From NCBI GenBank assembly GCA_049511415.1, contig JBEKYC010000020.1, positions 1-64,000 on the forward strand: a stretch of DNA of 64,000 nt, read 5' to 3'. Each line of letters starts with the position of its first letter. The stretch's first letter is position 1. Shown piece after piece: positions 1 to 6,706 of this stretch. Under the pieces are notes generated by a model. The model searched no databases. It worked only from the letters and a program-made list of their open reading frames with translations, and was not told the DNA's origin. The position numbers and the translations under genes are program-made. The stretch is from Bog-159 sp049511415. Lineage in GTDB: Bacteria; Acidobacteriota; Terriglobia; Bryobacterales; Bryobacteraceae.

Positions 1-1043
1 TCTTTGGGCTGGGCGCTGGTGACGGACTTGGTCCACCACTCGCGGTCCTGGGTGACGGCTTCCATGAACTCGTCGGTGACGCGGACGGAGTTGTTGGCGT
101 TCTGGAAGAAGATGGAGCTGTACGCTTCGCCGTCGAGGGAGGAATCGTAGCCGGCTTCGACGAGGGTGTGGGCTTTCTTTTCTTCCTTGGCCTTGCACCA
201 GATGAAGGACTTGATGTCGGGATGGTCGCAATTGAGGATGACCATTTTGGCGGCGCGACGGGTCTTGCCGCCGGATTTGATGACGCCGGCAAAGGCGTCG
301 AAGCCTTTCATGAATGACAGAGGGCCGGAGGCGCGGCCGCCGCCGGAGAGGATAGCGTCCTCTTCGCGGAGGCTGGAGAGGTTGGAGCCGGTGCCGGAGC
401 CCCATTTGAAGAGCATGCCTTCGGTTTTGGCGAGGTCGAGGATGGATTCGAGGGAATCCTTGACGGAGACGATGAAGCAGGCGGAGCATTGCGGGCGGGT
501 GGCGCCCTGTTCGAGCTTGGCGATGCTGCCAGCGGACTGATCGTAGACCCAGCCATAGCCGCGGGCTTCCTTCACGCCGACGTTGAACCAGACGGGCGAG
601 TTGAAGCAGGCTTTCTGGGTGAGCATGAGGTGGGCGAGTTCGCCGCGGAAGTTTTCGCCGTCCTGGGGAGTGGCGAAGTAGCCGTCTTGGATACCCCAGC
701 CGGCGATGGTATCGACCACGCGCTGGACGAGCTGGGCGACGCTGGTTTCGCGGTCGGGGGAGCCCAGTTTGCCGTGGAAGTACTTGCTGGCGACGATGTT
801 GGTGGCGGTTTGGGACCAATCCACGGGGACTTCGATATCGCGCTGTTCAAAGATGACGCTGCCTTTGTCGTTACCGATGGAGGCGGTGCGGGTTTCCCAC
901 TGGACTTCGTCGTAGGGCGTTTTGGCGGCGTCCTGGTGGGCGGTGAAGTAGCGGGGGAAGGCGACCCCCGTCTGGCTGGCGGTTTGATCTTTTGTTTTCA
1001 ACATTTCCATTTTAGCGGTGAGGTCTACGATAATCTGTCCCAT
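1..1043 (-). CDS. nrdJ: Adenosylcobalamin-dependent (class II) ribonucleotide reductase, N-terminal part, runs off the left edge
   Basis: Reverse-strand reading frame of about 347 residues, open to the window edge, so only the N-terminal part is present. NrdJ reduces ribonucleotides to deoxyribonucleotides using coenzyme B12 and needs no oxygen. Visible family segments are QKACFNSPVWFN, the Cys-bearing QCSACF stretch, GSGTGSNLSSLR, KSGGKTRRAAKMV followed by NCDHPD, and FFQNANNSVRVTDEFM near the edge. The catalytic thiyl-radical cysteine region lies outside the window. I chose the ATG at 1043 because AGAGGGG sits about 6 bases upstream. An in-frame ATG at 1049 would directly abut that ribosome-binding site. 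It diverges from the DinB-fold gene across 200 bases that carry a candidate promoter and NrdR boxes. Identification is secure from sequence; regulation is inferred. Confidence 0.93.
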   Translation of the reverse strand, partial: MGQIIVDLTAKMEMLKTKDQTASQTGVAFPRYFTAHQDAAKTPYDEVQWETRTASIGNDKGSVIFEQRDIEVPVDWSQTATNIVASKYFHGKLGSPDRETSVAQLVQRVVDTIAGWGIQDGYFATPQDGENFRGELAHLMLTQKACFNSPVWFNVGVKEARGYGWVYDQSAGSIAKLEQGATRPQCSACFIVSVKDSLESILDLAKTEGMLFKWGSGTGSNLSSLREEDAILSGGGRASGPLSFMKGFDAFAGVIKSGGKTRRAAKMVILNCDHPDIKSFIWCKAKEEKKAHTLVEAGYDSSLDGEAYSSIFFQNANNSVRVTDEFMEAVTQDREWWTKSVTSAQPK

Positions 1044-1077
1044 GGGCATCCCCTCTTTCTATTGTCGCGCACTCGTA

Positions 1078-1107
1078 ATGATGGCCCAACATATGGTGCT
1101 TCGTCAA
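1078..1107 (-). promoter_or_regulatory. Candidate nrdJ promoter
   Basis: Read on the reverse strand, TTGACG (1107-1102) is followed after 18 bases by CATCAT (1083-1078), matching the sigma-70 consensus at 5/6 and 4/6 positions. It would start transcription about 30 bases before the nrdJ ATG. The -35 lies between the two candidate NrdR boxes, as expected for a repressed promoter. Prediction only. Confidence 0.4.
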
Positions 1108-1129
1108 GAATTTTATCTATATACAGTGC
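1084..1129 (-). promoter_or_regulatory. Candidate tandem NrdR boxes upstream of nrdJ
   Basis: Two 16-bp sites resemble the NrdR box ACACTATATATAGTGT. The site at 1114-1129 (TATCTATATACAGTGC) matches 11 of 16 positions, including the CTATATA and AGTG cores. The site at 1084-1099 (GCCCAACATATGGTGC) matches 10 of 16. Their starts are 30 bp apart, close to three helical turns, which is the arrangement known for NrdR pairs. NrdR is the general repressor of ribonucleotide reductase genes. The nrdR gene itself is not in this window. Site identity is inferred from consensus recall. Confidence 0.5.
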
Positions 1130-1244
1130 TATAGGTTACGGATGGTTTAAATTGAGTGGAGAATTTTGGGAGGTTCGGGCCACTCGGTCGCGGGCGGGAG
1201 AGGGAGACTTGTTTTGAGAGCCAGATGGCAGCAACAATAAGAAT

Positions 1245-1721
1245 ATGACGCAGGATCAGTCGTTGCGTGAACATTTGGTGTACCTGCTGGATGGGGGTGG
1301 CGCTCACATTGATTTCGACGCGGCGGTGACGGGGTTGCCGGCGGCGCTGCGGGGCGTGCGGCCGAGCGGGTTGCCGCATACGCCGTGGCAGTTGGTTGAG
1401 CACATGCGCATCGCGCAGTGGGACATATTGGAATTTTGCCGGAAGGCGAAGCACGTATCGCCGAAGTGGCCGGAGGGTTACTGGCCGGCGACGGCCGCGC
1501 CGCCCGACGACGGCGCGTGGGATCGGAGCGTGAAAGCGTTCCGCGCGGACATGGCGACGATCCGGCGGATGGTGAAGAATCCGAAGATGAATCTGCATGC
1601 GCGGATCCCGCACGGCACGGGGCAGACGATTTTGCGGGAGGCGCTGCTGGTGGCGGATCATAATGCTTATCACCTGGGGCAGTTGGTGCTGACGCGGCGG
1701 TTGTTGGGGGCCTGGAAGTAA
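1245..1721 (+). CDS. DinB-superfamily protein (putative metal-dependent, DinB_2/YfiT-like four-helix bundle)
   Basis: 158 residues, the usual size for a DinB_2 protein. The family signature is a metal-binding His triad: His53 in QLVEHM, and His139 and His143 in the C-terminal ADHNAYHLGQL helix, all present here. Members include thiol-dependent transferases (bacillithiol or mycothiol linked) and many proteins with no known substrate, so no reaction can be assigned. The ATG at 1245 has no good ribosome-binding site. The gene diverges from nrdJ and converges on the kinase gene, whose stop codon is only 2 bases from its own, so no terminator fits between them. A stand-alone gene; fold assignment is solid, function unknown. 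Confidence 0.8.
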   Translation: MTQDQSLREHLVYLLDGGGAHIDFDAAVTGLPAALRGVRPSGLPHTPWQLVEHMRIAQWDILEFCRKAKHVSPKWPEGYWPATAAPPDDGAWDRSVKAFRADMATIRRMVKNPKMNLHARIPHGTGQTILREALLVADHNAYHLGQLVLTRRLLGAWK

Positions 1722-1723
1722 GG

Positions 1724-3856
1724 TCAGTCCAGGCGCATTTGGGCCAGCAGGGCTTGATAGCGCGGGTCGTTGCGGTACGGATCAAAGAGCGGCTCGGCAT
1801 CGATGCGGGTCAGGTAGGGATCGCGCTCGGCGAGGGCGGCTGCGAGGCAATCGAACATGGCGTCCACTTGATTCAGGGCGGCGTGGTAAACGGCCTGGGC
1901 GGCGGGCGCGCATCGCTCGTCGATCAGCTCGGCGGCTCGCGCCGGGTTGCCGGATCGGGCGTGCAGGGCTGCCAGGAATCCCGCGGCCAGGGTGAAGGCG
2001 GGCGCGAGGCGCACGGTGGTTTCCAGGCTTTCGATCGACTGGGGGACGCATCCTTTTTGGTAGAGCGCGAGGCCGAGGCCGAAGTGGAGCAGCCAATAAT
2101 CGGGGTAGAGATCCACGGCTTGGGTGGCGTAGGCGACGGCATCGTCGTAGCGTCGCCGGCAATAAAAGGTGAAGGCCAGGCCGTAGTGAACCATCATGTT
2201 GAGCGGGTCGGTTTCGAGGGCGCGCCGATACTGAGCCAGGGCCTCTTCGAAGCGGCGCAGCGGAGTCAGGAAATAGAGCGCGTAGCGGACGCGCACCAGG
2301 GGCGGCACGGGGTCGGCGGACATGGCGGCACGAAAGTGGCGCTCTGCGGAGGGCCAATCGAATTCCACGGCGCCGGCGATCCAGCCGAGCGCACTATGCG
2401 CCTCGCTGAGCGGCTCATCAATGGCCAATGCTTTTTCGGCGGCGGATTTTGCCAGCGGCGCCATGTCCGTCATGCGACGGATGCCGAGCGCGCCCAGACC
2501 ACAATAGAACACGGCCAATCCGGCGTATGCCGACGCATAACCGGGATCGAGCAGCAGCGCCCGCTCGAATGACTCTTTGGCTTTCGCCAGACTGTCCGGA
2601 GTGTAGCGCTGATACCAATACAATCCCTTCAAGTAGCTCTGAAAAGCTCCCACGTTGGTTGTGCCGCGGCGGGTGGCCGAGAGCTTCAACTTCAGGGCGG
2701 CGGCAATGGCTTGCGAGATGTCATCTTGTATGGCGAAGATATCGGTCAACTCGCGGTCAAAACGTTCCGACCAGAGGTGTGACTCGTCCGATATACGGAT
2801 GAGCTGCGCGGTAACTCGAATGCGGCCGCCCGCGCGGCGCACGCTGCCTTCGAGGACGGTTCCGACGTTCAGCCTCTGGCCGATCACGCGCAGGTCTCTT
2901 TCCCGGCCGCGGAAGGCGAAGGCCGAAGTGCGGGCGATGACTCGCAAACCGGACACCTTAGTCAGTGCGTCGATAATTTCTTCGGCAAGGCCATCGCCGA
3001 AATACTCGTTTTCCACGTCGGCGCTCAGGTTCACGAAGGGGAGGACAGCTATAGATGGAGCCTCTTCGCCGGTTGGCACGTTCAAGGCCTGCAGGACGTC
3101 CGCCATCGTCTGAAAGCGTAAGGTGGGATCTATGCGCAGACAGCGGTTGATGTGTTGCTCGATGAGCGACGGAACAGCGGGGTTGAGATTTCGTAGCCGG
3201 CTGGTTTCGTCGCGCCAAAAGGCACGCTGCCCAGTGAACATCTCATAGCAAACCAAGCCGAACGAAAAGATGTCGGAGCGTGGGTCGAGCGGGCGGCCTT
3301 CGGCCTGCTCCGGCGACATGTAGGCGGGAGTGCCCATGACCGCGCCGGCGATGGTTTGCGTGGCATCGGATAGCGGCTGGATCAGGCGGGCCAGTCCGAA
3401 ATCGAGCAGCTTGACGCGGCCGGTTGCGGCGATCATGATGTTGGCCGGTTTCAGGTCGCGATGCAGGATGCCGGCGGCGTGGGCCGCGGCGAGCGCATCC
3501 GCGATCTCGGCGGCATATTTCATGGCATCCTGGAGGGGCAGGGGGCCGGCGGCGATGAGTTGCTGGAGCGTGCTGCCGGCAACATACTCCATCACGATAG
3601 AGTAAGCGCCGTCTTGTTCCAGGATGTCGTAGATGGTGACGATGTTGGGATGATTGAGCCGGGATGCGGCCTGGGCTTCGGACAGGAAGCGGCGCTGGCG
3701 ATCGGCGCCCGCCATCTGCTCCGCGGGCAGCGTCTTCAGAGCCACCAGGCGGTCGAGCCGCGTGTCCCGCGCCTGGTAGACTTCGCCCATTCCGCCCGCG
3801 CCTAATGGGGAGATCACCTCGTAGGGGCCGAGGCGAACTCCGGGGGAAAGGGTCAT
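1724..3856 (-). CDS. Cytosolic Ser/Thr protein kinase with FlgO/TolB-like domain and C-terminal TPR repeats
   Basis: 710 residues. An intact Hanks-type kinase domain spans about residues 11-260: Gly-rich loop LGAGGMGEVY, catalytic Lys41, HRDLKPAN at 132-139, DFG at 152-154, and the YMSPEQ activation segment. It is followed at about 270-395 by the IAVLPFVNLSADVENEYFGDGLAEEI module found in CadC-like and adenylate-cyclase-associated proteins, then about eight TPR units up to the C-terminus. No transmembrane segment is seen, so it is probably a cytosolic signalling kinase whose TPR part binds partners. TAGAAT at 3875-3870 on this strand lies only about 14 bases from the ATG, suggesting a very short 5' UTR. 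Divergent from modB. The substrate is unknown. Confidence 0.9.
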   Translation of the reverse strand: MTLSPGVRLGPYEVISPLGAGGMGEVYQARDTRLDRLVALKTLPAEQMAGADRQRRFLSEAQAASRLNHPNIVTIYDILEQDGAYSIVMEYVAGSTLQQLIAAGPLPLQDAMKYAAEIADALAAAHAAGILHRDLKPANIMIAATGRVKLLDFGLARLIQPLSDATQTIAGAVMGTPAYMSPEQAEGRPLDPRSDIFSFGLVCYEMFTGQRAFWRDETSRLRNLNPAVPSLIEQHINRCLRIDPTLRFQTMADVLQALNVPTGEEAPSIAVLPFVNLSADVENEYFGDGLAEEIIDALTKVSGLRVIARTSAFAFRGRERDLRVIGQRLNVGTVLEGSVRRAGGRIRVTAQLIRISDESHLWSERFDRELTDIFAIQDDISQAIAAALKLKLSATRRGTTNVGAFQSYLKGLYWYQRYTPDSLAKAKESFERALLLDPGYASAYAGLAVFYCGLGALGIRRMTDMAPLAKSAAEKALAIDEPLSEAHSALGWIAGAVEFDWPSAERHFRAAMSADPVPPLVRVRYALYFLTPLRRFEEALAQYRRALETDPLNMMVHYGLAFTFYCRRRYDDAVAYATQAVDLYPDYWLLHFGLGLALYQKGCVPQSIESLETTVRLAPAFTLAAGFLAALHARSGNPARAAELIDERCAPAAQAVYHAALNQVDAMFDCLAAALAERDPYLTRIDAEPLFDPYRNDPRYQALLAQMRLD

Positions 3857-3902
3857 AAAGCTTTCACTGATTCTAACCCGATCTGTGGCGGGCGCATGTC
3901 GC

Positions 3903-3908
3903 TATAAT
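3903..3908 (+). promoter_or_regulatory. Candidate -10 element of the modB operon
   Basis: A perfect TATAAT sits 17 bases before the modB ATG, in the 69-base gap between the divergent kinase and modB starts. No convincing -35 is visible 16-18 bases upstream, and no ModE-type palindrome or molybdenum-cofactor riboswitch fits in this short space. Confidence 0.35.
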
Positions 3909-3925
3909 GAGATACCCTGCCGCCC

Positions 3926-4474
3926 ATGCCACTCGACTGGTCACCGCTATGGCTTAGCTTGCGCTATGCCGGTTGGGCCACGCTGTTCTCACTGATCGTG
4001 GCTTGGCCGCTGGCGTGGCTGCTGGCGCGGCGGGAATATCCGGGGCGCGATCTGCTGGAGGCATGCGCGAATCTGCCGCTGCTGATGCCGCCGACAGTGC
4101 TCGCGTATTACCTGCTGGCGGCGTTGGGGCGGTGGCATCTGGTGTTTCACTGGCGCGCGGCGGTGGCGGTGTCGGCGGTCTACACGCTTCCTTTGCTGCT
4201 GCGATGGCCGGATGATGGCCGGTTTGAAAATGCGGCGCGGGCGCTGGGAGCGGGGGAGTGGCGGATCTTGTGGCGGATCACGCTGCCGTTGGCGTGGCGT
4301 GGGTTGCTGGGCGCAGTGGTGGCCGGGTTCGCGCGGGCGGCGGCGGATTTCGGTCTGACGGTGATGGTAGCCGGCCAGGGGTCCAGCGGGTGGCTGCTGC
4401 TACCCATCGGCGGGATGGCGCTGGCGGCGCTTTATGGCGGCAAGCGGCTGCGGCGCGAGTGGGTGGCGGCATGA
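3926..4474 (+). CDS. modB: Molybdate-type ABC transporter permease (short)
   Basis: 182 residues of membrane protein with several hydrophobic helices (about residues 12-32, 50-66, 78-92, 125-145, 158-172). The permease EAA-like coupling loop reads ENAARALGAGEWRILWRITLPLAWRGL, and LPLLMPPTVLAYYLL is typical of ModB. ModB forms the inner-membrane channel for molybdate (or tungstate) uptake. It is about 45 residues shorter than usual ModB proteins, missing material between helix 2 and the EAA loop. Its stop overlaps the modC start (ATGA), so the two are translationally coupled. No ModA-type binding protein is encoded nearby. Family call is good; substrate is inferred from similarity and the modC and fmdE neighbours. 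Confidence 0.82.
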   Translation: MPLDWSPLWLSLRYAGWATLFSLIVAWPLAWLLARREYPGRDLLEACANLPLLMPPTVLAYYLLAALGRWHLVFHWRAAVAVSAVYTLPLLLRWPDDGRFENAARALGAGEWRILWRITLPLAWRGLLGAVVAGFARAAADFGLTVMVAGQGSSGWLLLPIGGMALAALYGGKRLRREWVAA

Positions 4475-5514
4475 TCCAGGTGCGGTTCGCGGCGCGGGGC
4501 GCGGAGATCGAATTCCAGGCGGCGTCCGGCGTGACGGCGCTGTTCGGTGCGAGCGGCGCGGGCAAGACGCTGACGCTGGATGCGATTGCGGGATTTGTCA
4601 AGCCCGCGAGCGGGCGCATCATTCTGGACGATGAGATTCTGTTCGATGGCGCGTCGGGTGTGAGTCTGCCTGCGCGCCGGCGGCATTGCGGATACGTCGC
4701 GCGGCAATGGGCGCTGTTTCCGCACATGAGCGTACACGATAATCTGCTGTTTCCGCTGGCGGGGTTCGCGCGGCTGGAACGGCACCGGCGGGTGAAGGAG
4801 ACCATCGACCGGTTTGGCTTGGGGGACGCGGCGGCGCGGCGTCCGGGCGAGGTTCCGGCGCGCGAGCAGTTGCGGGCGGCGTTTGCGCGGGCGCTGATCG
4901 GCGAGCCCAAGGTGTTGTTGGTGGATGAGCCCGCCGCGGGGTTCGACAGCGAGTTGCGGGCGGAGTGGCACAAAGCGCTGCGGCTGGTGCGCGACGAGAC
5001 GTATTTGCCGGTGCTGGTGGCGACGCGGGATCTGGAAACGTGCTTCGAACTGGCGGGCAGCATGCTGCTGCTGGACGCGGGGCGCATTCTGCAGAGCGGC
5101 ACGCCGCGGCAGGTGCTGGATCAGCCGGCGAGCGTGGAGGCAGCGCGTCTGTTGGGCATACGGAATCTGTTTCGGGCGGAGATCGTGGCGCTCGATCCGG
5201 GGCGCAACACCAGCCGGCTGCGTCTGGAGGATTTCGAATTGACGGGCGCGTACTTTCCGGGGCGGCTGCGGGGGGATCGCGTGTGGCTGTGCGTGGAGCC
5301 GGGGCAGTTGCGGGCGACGGCGCAGAACGGGTCGAAGCCGCAGGCGAACCAGGTGCCGGCGAGGCTGGAGCGCGCGGCGGAGATGCCGCGGGCGGTGCGG
5401 CTGGAATTCGCGGGCGGGATTGTGGCGGAGGTGCCGCGGCCCGAGTTCGAGCGGCAGAAGGATAATAAGGATTGGCTGGTGGAGTTTCCGCCGGCCGCGC
5501 TGCGAGTGCTCTGA
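4471..5514 (+). CDS. modC: ModC-like ABC transporter ATP-binding protein with degenerate Q-loop, signature and H-loop
   Basis: 347 residues from the ATG that overlaps the modB stop. Walker A GASGAGKT (26-33) and Walker B VLLVDE (148-153) are intact. Three other ABC motifs are not: the Q-loop Gln position reads VARQWALFPH with Arg79 where Gln is expected; the LSGGQ signature region reads VPAREQ (128-133); and the H-loop His is Arg186 in VATRDLE. About residues 232-347 form a TOBE-like C-terminal region. The partner permease is modB and the next gene overlaps its stop (TGATG). With signature and switch His lost, hydrolysis by the canonical mechanism is doubtful. It may bind ATP without normal cycling, pair with another ATPase, or have an altered mechanism. 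No frameshift is seen; the reading frame is well kept. Confidence 0.85.
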   Translation: MIQVRFAARGAEIEFQAASGVTALFGASGAGKTLTLDAIAGFVKPASGRIILDDEILFDGASGVSLPARRRHCGYVARQWALFPHMSVHDNLLFPLAGFARLERHRRVKETIDRFGLGDAAARRPGEVPAREQLRAAFARALIGEPKVLLVDEPAAGFDSELRAEWHKALRLVRDETYLPVLVATRDLETCFELAGSMLLLDAGRILQSGTPRQVLDQPASVEAARLLGIRNLFRAEIVALDPGRNTSRLRLEDFELTGAYFPGRLRGDRVWLCVEPGQLRATAQNGSKPQANQVPARLERAAEMPRAVRLEFAGGIVAEVPRPEFERQKDNKDWLVEFPPAALRVL

Positions 5515-6101
5515 TGGGGCTGAAAACCTTCGATGAATATGTGGCGCTGGCGGAGCAGGCGCACGGGCACATCTGCGCCGGGCAGATCCTGGGACTGCGC
5601 ATGGCGATCTACGGATTGACGCTGCTGGAGCTGGACGATCCATTGGGCAGGCACCGCAAGCGGCTGGTCACTTTCATCGAGATCGACCGCTGCGCGACGG
5701 ATGCGATCCCGGTGGTGACGGGATGCCGGCTGGGCAAGCGCGCGCTGAAGTTCCGGGATTTCGGCAAGGTGGCCGCCACGTTCTGCGATCTGGAGGCGGA
5801 TCGCGCGGTGCGGGTGGTGGCGCTGGAAGATTCCAAACACAAAGCGCAGGCGATGTTTCCGGAGATTACGGACAAGAACGTGCAGCAGATGCGCGCGTAC
5901 CGCGAACTGGCGGATGCGGATCTGTTCAGCACGGAGTGGGTGCGGGTGAAACTCGGTCCGGAGGAGTTTCCGGGTTACAAGGCGGCGCGGGTGGTCTGCG
6001 CGGCGTGCGGCGAGGGGATCAACTTCAAGCGCGAAGTGACGCGCGACGGGCGCGTACTGTGCAAGGCGTGCGCGGGCGAGCGCTACTACACGCCGCTGTA
6101 G
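5514..6101 (+). CDS. FmdE-family protein with C-terminal zinc ribbon
   Basis: 195 residues from the ATG overlapping the modC stop. The N-terminal HGHICAGQILGLRM stretch (17-30) is the hallmark of the FmdE family, first seen in the molybdenum formylmethanofuran dehydrogenase operon, where the His and Cys residues bind metal. The C-terminus carries a four-Cys ribbon at Cys162, Cys165, Cys183 and Cys186, a common extension in this family. The biochemical role of FmdE proteins is not established. Placement directly behind modBC supports a link with molybdenum or tungsten handling or a molybdoenzyme. thiE follows with no gap. I see no formylmethanofuran dehydrogenase subunits in the window. Confidence 0.85.
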   Translation: MGLKTFDEYVALAEQAHGHICAGQILGLRMAIYGLTLLELDDPLGRHRKRLVTFIEIDRCATDAIPVVTGCRLGKRALKFRDFGKVAATFCDLEADRAVRVVALEDSKHKAQAMFPEITDKNVQQMRAYRELADADLFSTEWVRVKLGPEEFPGYKAARVVCAACGEGINFKREVTRDGRVLCKACAGERYYTPL

Positions 6102-6677
6102 ATGCTGCGATATTACATCACGGACCGGCGGGCGTTGGGCGGATGCGACGGGCTGCTGGAATCCATGGCGCGGGCGCTGGCGGCGGGGGTGGAGCGCGTA
6201 CAGATCCGGGAGAAGGATCTGCCGGCGCGCGAGTTGGCGATTCTGGTGCGGTCTGCATTGAGCCTGCCGAATCCGCATGGCGCGGCGATGCTGGTGAATT
6301 CGCGTGTGGACGTGGCGCTGGCGTGTGGCGCGCAGGGCGTGCATCTGCCGGCGGATGCGATCGCGGCGGGGGAGTGGCGGGCAATTGTGCCGCGCGGTTT
6401 TTTGATCGGGGTGTCGTGCCATTCGGTGGAGGAAGTGCGGCGGGCGGAGGGGGCAGGCGCGGATTTTGCGGTGTTCGGGCCGGTGTTTTTTACGGCGTCG
6501 AAGGCGGGATATGGCGCGCCGGTGGGTCTGGAGCGATTACGGGAGGCGACGGGCGCGGTGCGCATGCCGGTGCTGGCATTGGGCGGCGTGACGGCGGAGA
6601 ATACGGGCTTGTGTCTGGAGGCGGGTGCGGCGGGCATTGCGGGGATTTCGTTGTTTCAGGGAGTCGGGCCGAAGTGA
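6102..6677 (+). CDS. thiE: Thiamine-phosphate synthase
   Basis: 191 residues, slightly short for ThiE. It joins hydroxymethylpyrimidine pyrophosphate and carboxythiazole phosphate to make thiamine phosphate in the cytosol. Family segments are present in order on a TIM barrel: YYITDR at the N-terminus, VQIREKDL (pyrophosphate and Mg binding), LVNSRVDVALACGAQGVHLP, IGVSCHS, FGPVFFTASK and LALGGV near the C-terminal phosphate site. The ATG follows the FmdE-like stop immediately, so it is the last gene of the mod operon. A TenI-like cyclase is an alternative reading, but the QIREKD motif favours ThiE. No thiamine riboswitch precedes it, as expected for an internal operon gene. Confidence 0.88.
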   Translation: MLRYYITDRRALGGCDGLLESMARALAAGVERVQIREKDLPARELAILVRSALSLPNPHGAAMLVNSRVDVALACGAQGVHLPADAIAAGEWRAIVPRGFLIGVSCHSVEEVRRAEGAGADFAVFGPVFFTASKAGYGAPVGLERLREATGAVRMPVLALGGVTAENTGLCLEAGAAGIAGISLFQGVGPK

Positions 6678-6706
6678 TGGGTTCGGCGCTTATGCCCAAG
6701 ACCCGA

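Noticed and set aside
489..1217. A forward frame of 242 codons at the left edge
   Set aside because: Antisense to nrdJ, whose reverse frame has unmistakable family motifs.
1044..1244. A cobalamin riboswitch in front of the B12-dependent RNR
   Set aside because: The leader between the predicted promoter and the ATG is only about 30 bases and no B12-box-like sequence is present.
4432..6422. Long reverse frames of 403 and 433 codons across modC, fmdE and thiE
   Set aside because: Basic, repetitive sequence antisense to well-supported genes; no signal peptide or motif.
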